From contig NZ_JBEVVA010000003.1 in NCBI RefSeq assembly GCF_049639735.1, positions 1,860,001 through 1,924,000 on the forward strand: 64,000 nucleotides of DNA, given 5' to 3'. Source of the stretch: Elusimicrobium simillimum (GTDB lineage Bacteria; Elusimicrobiota; Elusimicrobia; Elusimicrobiales; Elusimicrobiaceae). Positions 8,115 through 15,195 of this stretch are shown in pieces. The translations under genes and the position numbers were made by a program. Position 1 is the stretch's first letter. Each line of letters starts with the position of its first letter. The notes under the pieces were generated by a model. It did no database searches. It was not told the origin of the DNA and was given only the letters and a program-made list of their open reading frames with translations.

Positions 8115-8175
8115 GGATCTCTAAGCAATTTTGGGCTGTTCACCTAACGCCCGGGCCTGCTTTTTCCTTGTTATT

Positions 8176-8204
8176 ATTATAACTAAAATACCAAAAAGTG
8201 TCAA
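8176..8204 (-). promoter_or_regulatory. Sigma-70 promoter of rpsF-ssb-rpsR-rplI
   Basis: Minus strand: perfect -35 TTGACA (8204-8199), 17-nt spacer, perfect -10 TATAAT (8181-8176). The predicted start is near 8169, giving a leader of about 119 nt. Confidence 0.9.
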
Positions 8205-8224
8205 ATAACGATTAGCAAACTTGA

Positions 8225-8241
8225 GGTCACAAATTGTGACC
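8225..8241. promoter_or_regulatory. 17-bp palindrome, candidate operator
   Basis: GGTCACAA (8225-8232), one central base, and TTGTGACC (8234-8241) form perfect 8-bp arms. It lies between the divergent promoters of rpsF and the ORF6N gene. The related half-site GTGACA coincides with the -35 of the ORF6N promoter (8273-8278). Likely bound by a dimeric regulator, possibly the ORF6N product itself (inference). Confidence 0.6.
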
Positions 8242-8272
8242 GGTCCATATAAGTAACAATAGTATCAAAATA

Positions 8273-8302
8273 GTGACACATATTTAATCTTTTTCATATA
8301 AT
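8273..8302 (+). promoter_or_regulatory. Promoter of the ORF6N gene, predicted leaderless
   Basis: -35 GTGACA (8273-8278), 18-nt spacer, -10 TATAAT (8297-8302), then TAACAC and directly the ATG at 8309. No Shine-Dalgarno sequence can fit between the predicted start site and the ATG. Confidence 0.7.
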
Positions 8303-8308
8303 TAACAC

Positions 8309-8833
8309 ATGACGGATATTATAAAAATAGAAAACAAAGTTTTATTTGTGCGCGGGCAGCGGGTTATGCTTGACAGCGACTTAGCTGCCCTTTACCAGGT
8401 GGAAACATTCAACCTAAATAAAGCCGTTAAAAGAAATATCGAACGTTTTGCGGAGGATTTTATGTTTAGGTTAACAAAAGACGAATGGGAAAACTTGAGA
8501 TTCCAAACTGGAATATCAAGTTCACACGGCGGCCGCAGAAAGCTGCCCTATGTTTTTACAGAACATGGTGTAGCTATGCTTTCAAGCGTGCTTAACAGCA
8601 AACGCGCAATTGCTATAAATATAGAAATAATAAGAACCTTTGTAGCGCTGCGCCAATACGCGCTCAGCAAACAATTTGCCGATAGGGCGGACAGCCGCCT
8701 GACCGCCTTAGAAAAAACGCTTTTTCTTTATATGGAGAAGAATGATAAGCGGGTGGATGATGTAATTACCGCTATTAACGCACTATTACAGGCGGACGAA
8801 AAAGAATCTAAAAAAATAGGATTTAAGCCTTAG
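8309..8833 (+). CDS. ORF6N-domain DNA-binding protein
   Basis: 174 residues. The N-terminal two thirds match the ORF6N domain, a KilA-N/BRO-related fold found in phage antirepressors and chromosomal relatives: residues 1-45 include VLFVRGQRVMLDSDLAALYQ, followed by NLNKAVKRNIERFAEDFMF, LPYVFTEHGVAMLSSVLNS and IIRTFVALR. The C-terminus (about 125-174) looks helical, possibly for oligomerisation. There are no phage structural genes nearby, so it is probably a domesticated single gene. It has a leaderless promoter and a palindrome 68 nt upstream. Expected role: transcriptional regulation or phage defence/antirepression; the exact target is unknown. Confidence 0.85.
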   Translation: MTDIIKIENKVLFVRGQRVMLDSDLAALYQVETFNLNKAVKRNIERFAEDFMFRLTKDEWENLRFQTGISSSHGGRRKLPYVFTEHGVAMLSSVLNSKRAIAINIEIIRTFVALRQYALSKQFADRADSRLTALEKTLFLYMEKNDKRVDDVITAINALLQADEKESKKIGFKP

Positions 8834-8856
8834 TTTTTAAAGAAATAGCAAATACA

Positions 8857-8882
8857 AAAGCCCCGCTTGTAAGCGGGGCTTT
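8857..8882. terminator. Bidirectional terminator between ORF6N gene and purA
   Basis: AAAGCCCCGCTT (8857-8868) pairs with AAGCGGGGCTTT (8871-8882), with a 2-nt centre and A/T runs on both sides. It serves the two convergent genes. Confidence 0.9.
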
Positions 8883-8895
8883 ATTAATATCTTTT

Positions 8896-9912
8896 TTATA
8901 ACATTATAACGTCTTCTAATTCCGCGCCGAATGATACCATGCCAACCTTTGGGCTGGGGTAAATATCTTTCATCATGTCGTTTATGCCCTCAATAAACTG
9001 CTTGGCTTCGGGCGTAAAATCAGCATAAGACTTAATATTATCATTACCTTTAAACATGTCTATGTGGGTAATGGCAATTTTGGTTGCGTTATTTATGGCA
9101 ACCGCACGCTTAGCGTAGTAAGGTTCAAAATCACCAATACGTCTTAAGCGTTTGCTGACGGAGCCTACTTCCCCGCCCTTGGTGTGGTAAACTTCCAGAT
9201 CTTCTTCTTCCGTTATTTCACCCGTAAGCGGGCCCGGGCCCACGCGGCTGACATAAGGTTTAAATATAACGTACACGTCTCTAACAGCTTTGGGGCCTAA
9301 ACCGGCTTCGGCCAAAAATGTGCAGGCCGTTGTATCACGTGAGGTTACAAACGGGTATTCCCCGTGTAATAAGGATAATTTAATGCCCTGTGTGCCCTCA
9401 AGCAAAATATCCTCATTATTAAGAAGGGCTTTGTTAAGCAGTTCCGGCACGTCCTGGATATACTGTTTAAGCAAAGGTTCGTCTTTGGCAAATGTAATTT
9501 TGCGGCGTTCAATACGGTCTTTTACCGCCTGGCCAAGGCCTGTGCCCACGCTGCCTATGCTGCCCATAAAATGTTCGTCGCCTTTTTCGGCATTGGTCTG
9601 GTCGTCATTAATAAGCACGGCGTGCGGGTCAATTATGATTCTGTCATGGGTGCCTGTTGCCTCAAGTTCCGCCATTAACCACTCCAGTTTAGTATATGCC
9701 CCGGCGCCCAAAACCAGCTTTGTTTTAGGGTTAAGAAACCCGGAGGGGATATTTTTTAAGGTATATTTCTTACCGTTAAAAATTACCGTATGTCCGGCGT
9801 TTGGCCCGCCTACGCGCACGCAGTAAGAATAATTGCCTTTATAAGAAAGATAGGCAGATATTTTACCTTTGCCCTCATCACCGGCCTGGCCGCCGCTAAC
9901 TATGTCTATCAT
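8896..9912 (-). CDS. purA: Adenylosuccinate synthetase, short archaeal-type form
   Basis: Converts IMP, aspartate and GTP to adenylosuccinate, the first step from IMP to AMP. 338 residues, about 90 shorter than the usual bacterial enzyme (about 430) and equal to the compact form of thermococcal archaea. Motifs: GGQAGDEGKGK near residue 7 (the bacterial version is GxQWGDEGKGK), GGPNAGHTV at about 36, GSIGSVGTGLG, and the C-terminal KRLRRIG block. SD AGGGGA precedes the ATG. Nine nt separate it from purB upstream, so the two AMP-branch enzymes are co-transcribed. The reduced length comes from family-wide missing segments, not truncation: both ends are intact. Confidence 0.93.
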   Translation of the reverse strand: MIDIVSGGQAGDEGKGKISAYLSYKGNYSYCVRVGGPNAGHTVIFNGKKYTLKNIPSGFLNPKTKLVLGAGAYTKLEWLMAELEATGTHDRIIIDPHAVLINDDQTNAEKGDEHFMGSIGSVGTGLGQAVKDRIERRKITFAKDEPLLKQYIQDVPELLNKALLNNEDILLEGTQGIKLSLLHGEYPFVTSRDTTACTFLAEAGLGPKAVRDVYVIFKPYVSRVGPGPLTGEITEEEDLEVYHTKGGEVGSVSKRLRRIGDFEPYYAKRAVAINNATKIAITHIDMFKGNDNIKSYADFTPEAKQFIEGINDMMKDIYPSPKVGMVSFGAELEDVIML

Positions 9913-9921
9913 CTTGTCCCC

Positions 9922-11313
9922 TTACTTTGTACCTTTAGCCAGAAACGCCGCTATACCGGTGTAATTCTGTACTGAAAGTTTTCTAAGTTTTGTTTTTATT
10001 TTTACGTCTGCGTCTAAATTGTCTATGAACTCTTTTAAAGAGGCGTCCGTTATCTTTTGGCCCCTTGTAAGCGCTTTAAGTTTTTCGTACGGGTTTTTAA
10101 CGCCGCCCGCGCGCAGTATTGTTTGGTAGGCTTCGGCCAATACTTCCGGGTGCGCCAACAGAGCCTCTTTGGTTTTAGCCTGGTTTACCTCAATCTTGCT
10201 AAGCCCTTTGAGTAAGGCGGCGTACGCTACCATACAGTAACCAAACGCGCTGGCAAAATTGCGGCATACGGTGGAATCCGACAAGTCTCTTTGTAATCTT
10301 GAGATAGGCAGTTTGCCCGAGAAAAACCCAAACATAGCGTTTGCCAGGCCTAGGTTGCCCTCGGCATTTTCAAAATCTATCGGGTTAACCTTTTGCGGCA
10401 TGGTGGAAGAACCTACCTCGCCGTCTATAGTTCTTTGTTTAATAAAATCGTCGCTTATATAACGCCAAACGTCTTGGCTGAAATCCAACAGTATTGTGTT
10501 GGCGCGGCGCAGGTTGTCAAAAAGTTCGGCGTAAGTGTCGTGCGGGTCAATCTGCGTGGAGACTTCGTTTAAGAAAATTTTGTTTTTATGGCCTTTATTA
10601 AAAGACTCTATAAACTTGGCCGCGAAACGCTGCCAGTTAATCTTTTCAAAAGCGGCCATGTGCGCGTTAAAATTACCCACCGCGCCGCCAAGCTTGCACG
10701 AAACCGCCATTTTACTTAACTGCTCTATCTGGCGTCTTAAACGGTACTCAAAAACTCTAAATTCTTTACCAAAAGTTGTGGGCACTGCGGCCTGGCCGTG
10801 AGTACGTGCCAAAAGCACGGTACCCGCGTATTTTTTAGACATTTGGTCTAAAACTTTTTGTATTTTTTTAAGTTCCGGCAGTATTACCGCTTCCAGCCCG
10901 TCACGCAGCATAAGCGCGTAGGTGGTGGAGTTAATGTCCTCTGAGGTTAAGGCAAAATGTATCCACTCAAGACGGTTTTTAAGGCTGGTTTTGACAAGCT
11001 TATCTTTAAGAAAATACTCTATAGCCTTAACATCATGGTTGGTTGCCTTAATATCTTTATAGCCTTTAAATTCAATGTCTCTTATAACCTGGTAGTCGGC
11101 CTCTTTCAGCGGTAAAATAGAATCAAGTATTTTAATTTCCGCGGGTTTAAGCTTGGGCAGCCCGGGCAGGCCAAGCGCACAGAGTGCTTTAAAATATTCC
11201 ACCTCTACCCTTACACGGTTTTGCGTAAGAGCGTGCTCCCCCATTACCTGGGGCAGATTATATGTTTTGTTGAAGTAGCGCCCGTCAAGCGGGCTTAGAT
11301 AACTTTTTAACAT
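9922..11313 (-). CDS. purB: Adenylosuccinate lyase
   Basis: Cleaves adenylosuccinate to AMP and SAICAR to AICAR, both releasing fumarate. 463 residues. The start LSPLDGRYFNK and the overall length match the E. coli-type subgroup. The fumarase-superfamily signature is GSSTMPQKVNPIDFENAEGN at about residue 295. The -10 TATAAT (11328-11323) lies only 9 nt before the ATG, so the mRNA leader is 2-3 nt or absent. It heads a purB-purA operon that ends at the terminator starting at 8857. Confidence 0.96.
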   Translation of the reverse strand: MLKSYLSPLDGRYFNKTYNLPQVMGEHALTQNRVRVEVEYFKALCALGLPGLPKLKPAEIKILDSILPLKEADYQVIRDIEFKGYKDIKATNHDVKAIEYFLKDKLVKTSLKNRLEWIHFALTSEDINSTTYALMLRDGLEAVILPELKKIQKVLDQMSKKYAGTVLLARTHGQAAVPTTFGKEFRVFEYRLRRQIEQLSKMAVSCKLGGAVGNFNAHMAAFEKINWQRFAAKFIESFNKGHKNKIFLNEVSTQIDPHDTYAELFDNLRRANTILLDFSQDVWRYISDDFIKQRTIDGEVGSSTMPQKVNPIDFENAEGNLGLANAMFGFFSGKLPISRLQRDLSDSTVCRNFASAFGYCMVAYAALLKGLSKIEVNQAKTKEALLAHPEVLAEAYQTILRAGGVKNPYEKLKALTRGQKITDASLKEFIDNLDADVKIKTKLRKLSVQNYTGIAAFLAKGTK

Positions 11314-11380
11314 GCCTTGTCCATTATACTATGTTTAACAACTTTACGCGACCCATCGCCGCAGCCTGTGCGCCGCGCAT

Positions 11381-11408
11381 AAAAAAACCCTTAGGATATA
11401 AGGGTTTT
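11381..11408 (-). terminator. Terminator of the lipoprotein pair
   Basis: AAAACCCTT (11384-11392) and AAGGGTTTT (11400-11408) form a 9-bp stem; T7 follows on the minus strand (11387-11381). It lies 12 nt after the stop of the 11420 gene. Confidence 0.85.
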
Positions 11409-11419
11409 GTAGAAATATT

Positions 11420-12406
11420 TTATCTTTTTGCTCCGAAAACGCCGTATATATCGGGCCTGTAGCCCATCTTATTTAACGCGTCAAAATGTATGTCAAAGTG
11501 GCCCAAAACTTCTTCCGGCACGTAGCCCGCTTCCCCCATAAACTGCCCTTGGAAATACGAACTCATATTGCCTGTGCCTGGGGCGGAGTATTTTTGGTTA
11601 TCATCATAACCGGTTAATGTCAAACTGTCATTATCCTGCACCTGGCCGTCCGCGCCTATACCGCTGTTACCCATGTAATTAACGGTGTACCATTTATCAG
11701 TGCCTATATTTAAATCCATTTGCGCGTCTACGGTTTTGTCTCTGAAATTAGCGTTTAGCGTTATACTGCCTGAAATGGCGGAAGTCTCTTCAACTTCATT
11801 CTGGTCATTGTAAAGGTCCACCCCGCCAAGCACATTGCCGCTAAAAGCGTATGTAGATGGGTCTTCCGGTATCATGCTGGCCCTGTAAGCAGGGTCATAA
11901 ATTAACATTGTGGCCCAAAAATCTTTTGTCATCTGGGTTTCTAAATTACCGCGTATGTCAACGGCAATTGTTTCCGCCCAATAGCCAAAGTCGCCGTACT
12001 TAAGGCCTGTTTTAACGCCGCCAAGCGTAAGAACGCTGGTTGTTGTATAATCTAAAACTGAGCCTGAGCTGACTTCACTGCCCTGCTCAATTTTGCTAAA
12101 AACCATAGCGTTGGCGGTTTCGCCTGACATCTCAGATTGTTCAAAAGAAACTTCTTTATTAACCCAATTTAACACGCCGCCAGATATTGTAGGTACATAA
12201 CCGTTTACGATAACGCCGCCTTTACCGCCGGCTGTTTGCCCCGGGTCCATAGTGCTGGCGCTTACGCCGCCGTCTTTAAAAACAATAGCGTTTTGTTGGT
12301 TTAGAACAGTAAAAATTTGCTGTGAGGGGCCGGAAGAGCCTGAATCACAAGCCCCCAAAACAGCCGCCCCCACAGCAATGCTTAAAAATATTTTTAATCT
12401 GTTCAT
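11420..12406 (-). CDS. TbpB-like beta-barrel lipoprotein (paralog 2)
   Basis: 328 residues from the ATG at 12406. Signal peptide with lipobox LGAC (Cys about 20), then a Ser/Gly linker, so it is a lipidated surface or periplasmic protein. The rest is beta-rich. The C-terminal third carries SGSITLNANFRDKTVDAQMDL, a FQGQFMGEAG turn and the end YGVFGAKR. This pattern of a strand-rich barrel with an F-x-G-x-F block and a terminal VFGAKR matches the C-terminal barrel of transferrin-binding-protein-B-like (Slam-exported) lipoproteins. It is a paralog of the gene 10 nt upstream (12417), with which it forms an operon. Ligand unknown; the TbpB link is pattern-based. Confidence 0.65.
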   Translation of the reverse strand: MNRLKIFLSIAVGAAVLGACDSGSSGPSQQIFTVLNQQNAIVFKDGGVSASTMDPGQTAGGKGGVIVNGYVPTISGGVLNWVNKEVSFEQSEMSGETANAMVFSKIEQGSEVSSGSVLDYTTTSVLTLGGVKTGLKYGDFGYWAETIAVDIRGNLETQMTKDFWATMLIYDPAYRASMIPEDPSTYAFSGNVLGGVDLYNDQNEVEETSAISGSITLNANFRDKTVDAQMDLNIGTDKWYTVNYMGNSGIGADGQVQDNDSLTLTGYDDNQKYSAPGTGNMSSYFQGQFMGEAGYVPEEVLGHFDIHFDALNKMGYRPDIYGVFGAKR

Positions 12407-12416
12407 CAAAACTTAA

Positions 12417-13433
12417 TTACCTTTTAGCGCCGAATACGCCGTAAACTTCCGGCCTGTAACCGGCCTCGTTAAGACTGTTGAAAAGCAGGTTAAACTGGCC
12501 TATAACTTCCGCCGGTATTTTGCCGTCTTCGCCAAGGAATTGCCCGTTAAACTCAGAGCTGTACCCGCCTGTAATAGGTTTGGCGTATTTGTTATTTTGG
12601 TCGTAGTCGCCGGTTATGTTAATTGTACCGCCCGAAGCGTTGGTGAAGGACCCGTCGTTCTGCACGCCGTTGGTGGTGCTTACGTTAAGGTCATACCATT
12701 TGTCGCTGCCTACGGTCAGGCTCATGTCTGTGCTCATGGTTCTGTCTTTAAAATTAGCGTTAAGCGTAACGTCGCCTGACATGGCTGAGGTTTCCACAAA
12801 ATCGCCGTTGCTGTTATACAGGTCCACACCACCCAGCACACGGCCGGAGAAAGTGTAGTCATTTTCATTATCTGTAGGTAAATTTGTGGGTTTCATGGCC
12901 GGGTCATAGACTAAAAATGTGGCCCAATCTCTTTTGGTCACGGAATAATTAGGGTTTGCCTCAACAGTGTCGCCCGTTACATTGGCTTTTACCGTTTCCG
13001 ACCAATACCCAAAATCACCATATTTAAGCCCCGCTCTTCTGCCGCCTACAAGCAGGTAATTTGTGGCGGTATAATCTATGGTTGTGCCGCCGCTTGTTAC
13101 GGTGTCTGACACTTCTCTTTTAAATCTGTACGCGTCGTAGTAAGAATTTACCAGATCTTCATGCTGGAAGTTTTCGTTCTGTTTAGTCCAGGCAATGGTG
13201 CCGCCGCTTACAACAGGCACGTAGGTGGAAACGGTCATCCCGCCTTTACCGTCTGTGGTCACACTGGCGTCCATAGAAGAAATTGTTACGGAATTATCTC
13301 TGTATACGGTTGCGGTTTGTGTGTTTAAAACAGAAAATATTTGGGTGGAAGGACTGTCACTGCTTGAATCACAAGCCGCAAAAACAAATACCCCCGCCAA
13401 AAGCACAGCAAAAATCTTGATGTTTCTTACCAT
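12417..13433 (-). CDS. TbpB-like beta-barrel lipoprotein (paralog 1)
   Basis: 338 residues from the ATG at 13433, chosen over the in-frame start at 13451 because GGAGGG lies about 4 nt upstream. Lipobox FAAC (Cys about 20) followed by a DSSSDSPS linker. The architecture is the same as the downstream paralog: TQIFSVLNTQTATVYRD near the N-terminus, GLKYGDFGYW in the middle, SGDVTLNANFKDRTMSTDMSL, FNGQFLGEDG, and the end EVYGVFGAKR. Similarity runs over the whole length, so the pair arose by tandem duplication. It is the first gene of the two-gene operon. Specific function unknown; a TbpB/Slam-substrate-type surface protein is the best guess. Confidence 0.65.
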   Translation of the reverse strand: MVRNIKIFAVLLAGVFVFAACDSSSDSPSTQIFSVLNTQTATVYRDNSVTISSMDASVTTDGKGGMTVSTYVPVVSGGTIAWTKQNENFQHEDLVNSYYDAYRFKREVSDTVTSGGTTIDYTATNYLLVGGRRAGLKYGDFGYWSETVKANVTGDTVEANPNYSVTKRDWATFLVYDPAMKPTNLPTDNENDYTFSGRVLGGVDLYNSNGDFVETSAMSGDVTLNANFKDRTMSTDMSLTVGSDKWYDLNVSTTNGVQNDGSFTNASGGTINITGDYDQNNKYAKPITGGYSSEFNGQFLGEDGKIPAEVIGQFNLLFNSLNEAGYRPEVYGVFGAKR

Positions 13434-13573
13434 TTTTCCCTCCATAAGCACAGCATAATAAATATATCACAAATAAATTTAATACACCATACTACGTATA
13501 CACTATTTAAAAATTATCATTATAATTATAAGTGGGTGTTTCCCAAATTACAATTATAGTGTACATTAAAATT

Positions 13574-14467
13574 ATGAAAAAATACATCTTGTTTACATTT
13601 ATTGTTATATTTATAACATCAGCAGTGTTTGCCCAAAACAAACATACAAACCCGGCGCGTACCAAAGCGCTTAATAAAATTTTGGCGTTTGAGGGGATAA
13701 ACGCGGAAGCTGTTTTGGCGGACGAATTTGCTTTTGCTTTTGCCCTGCGCTTTGTTGTGGGCAATTTAGAAGTTTTTAGAAGAATAGACCAGTACCCTGT
13801 GGGTGACCAGTACGAACCAGTCTGCCTTATGCAGATAGACGAACATAATTCTAACGGCGGCAAAATACCCGTGTGCAGGCCCGGGCTGGAGTTAACGGCC
13901 GCCACCATGCCGGACCTGGACCGCCTGATGCGTGACGCTAAAAGAGAAAAGCTTACTCTTTCCATACTCTCCGCCACCCGCACGCCAGCGCAGCAAAAAC
14001 AAATTAAAAAGCAATACGCCAGAAGAGGCATGGCCAAATACGCCGCCAGCGGCTACACATCACAACATTTACTTGGCACAACCGTAGATTTTAGAGGAAA
14101 AAAACGCCCGTTTATTAAAAACGGCAAAGAGGTTGCCTGGCTTGCCAAGAACAGCGAAAAATACGGTTTTGTAATGACGCTTGGCCCGGACGCCAACCCA
14201 TACGAACCCTGGCACTACAGGTATATGGGGCGTGAAGGCGTTTACCTTAAAAACAACATTTTTGACGGCAGTTGGAAGGAAGCGTTAAAGTTTATAGACG
14301 CTCATATTGATGACATTTTAACTTACCTTGAATATTTTGACGAGATACCGCTGTTGGATTATATTCCGCCCTCCAATAGTATAGACAACGCAAAAATTGG
14401 TGTGCTTACGCAGCCTATATATGATTCTTTGCCCGCAGGCTATGATATCCGCCGCGCGCAACAATAA
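13574..14467 (+). CDS. VanY-type D,D-carboxypeptidase
   Basis: Exported zinc peptidase of the D-Ala-D-Ala carboxypeptidase (M15B/VanY) family, trimming peptidoglycan stem peptides. The frame is open from 13532, but the ATG at 13574 begins a clear signal peptide (MKKYILFTFIVIFITSAVFA). 297 residues. Zinc and catalytic motifs: SQHLLGTTVDF (His and Asp ligands, about residue 160) and EPWHYRY (catalytic Glu and His ligand). No Shine-Dalgarno is visible. The last 53 nt overlap the 3' end of the convergent radC-like gene, an unusual tail-to-tail overlap. Confidence 0.88.
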   Translation: MKKYILFTFIVIFITSAVFAQNKHTNPARTKALNKILAFEGINAEAVLADEFAFAFALRFVVGNLEVFRRIDQYPVGDQYEPVCLMQIDEHNSNGGKIPVCRPGLELTAATMPDLDRLMRDAKREKLTLSILSATRTPAQQKQIKKQYARRGMAKYAASGYTSQHLLGTTVDFRGKKRPFIKNGKEVAWLAKNSEKYGFVMTLGPDANPYEPWHYRYMGREGVYLKNNIFDGSWKEALKFIDAHIDDILTYLEYFDEIPLLDYIPPSNSIDNAKIGVLTQPIYDSLPAGYDIRRAQQ

Positions 14468-15101
14468 TATGGTCGTGCACTAAAATGCCCATGACGGAAG
14501 CGGCCTTTATAACTTCCCGCGTAAAGGAAATATCTTCTGAAGAGGGGCTTGGGTCGCCAGAGGGATGATTGTGAACAAGCACCATGCCTACGGCTTTGGC
14601 TTTTAAGGCGCCCTCAATAATCTTTCTTGGCGAAATGCTGGCGCGGTCAATCTCGCCCATAGATAAAATTTCTGTTTTAATAATTGTATTTCTTACGGTT
14701 AAATAAATTACTTCAAACACTTCCTCTTTCGCGCTGGCAAGCGACGCGCGGCAATAGGTAGCCACGTCTTCAGGCGTTCTTATAATATCGGTATTTTTTA
14801 TAACATCGTAGGAATACTTTTTAACCAAACCTCTGGCAAACTTTATAAACACAGCGGTCTCTTTGCCTATGCCGTTAACTTCCATAAGCTCTTGCACCGT
14901 GGCGTCCATAATGCCCGAAAGCGAACCAAACTTTTTTAATAAATCCCACGCGATAGGCTTAGTATCTTTACGCGCGATAGAGTAGGTAAGCATAAGTTCC
15001 ACCACCTCATGCTCTAAAAATCCGTCCAGCCCGTGGGCAAGAAATTTTGCTTTTATCCTTTCTCTATGGCCGTGATAGCTTGGTTTTTCTTTTTCATCCA
15101 T
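14415..15101 (-). CDS. radC: RadC-family JAB-domain protein
   Basis: 228 residues. A helix-hairpin-helix-like N-terminal part (MEVNGIGKETAVFIKFA) is followed by an MPN/JAMM domain with the metal motif HNHPSGDPSPSSED (about residue 175) and the upstream Glu. The family was once called a DNA repair protein; the actual activity is uncertain. The start at 15101 lacks a Shine-Dalgarno: -10 TATAAT (15113-15108) sits exactly 6 nt before the ATG, which implies a leaderless mRNA. Divergent from lpd; the 3' end overlaps the VanY gene. Confidence 0.92.
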   Translation of the reverse strand: MDEKEKPSYHGHRERIKAKFLAHGLDGFLEHEVVELMLTYSIARKDTKPIAWDLLKKFGSLSGIMDATVQELMEVNGIGKETAVFIKFARGLVKKYSYDVIKNTDIIRTPEDVATYCRASLASAKEEVFEVIYLTVRNTIIKTEILSMGEIDRASISPRKIIEGALKAKAVGMVLVHNHPSGDPSPSSEDISFTREVIKAASVMGILVHDHIIVARGGYHSLRAKNHI

Positions 15102-15107
15102 ACTTGT

Positions 15108-15136
15108 ATTATAGTTTTTTGTTATGATATTTTTAA
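15108..15136 (-). promoter_or_regulatory. Leaderless promoter of the radC-like gene
   Basis: Minus strand: -35 TTAAAA (15136-15131), 17-nt spacer, -10 TATAAT (15113-15108), six bases (ACAAGT), then ATG. Confidence 0.65.
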
Positions 15137-15195
15137 TGATAAAATATGTTTAGATTTTTTTCCTGCGAAAGTATTCAAATTTCATGAGGTAATTT

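Noticed and set aside
8115..8170. tRNA-like fold in the rpsF leader
   Set aside because: Short GC arms are present but no T-loop or acceptor pairing of tRNA length.
9290..9826. 178-codon plus-strand ORF inside purA
   Set aside because: Shadow frame of a clear enzyme gene with no start signal.
13507..14037. 176-codon minus-strand ORF across the VanY gene
   Set aside because: No SD or family features; the sense gene has signal peptide and catalytic motifs.
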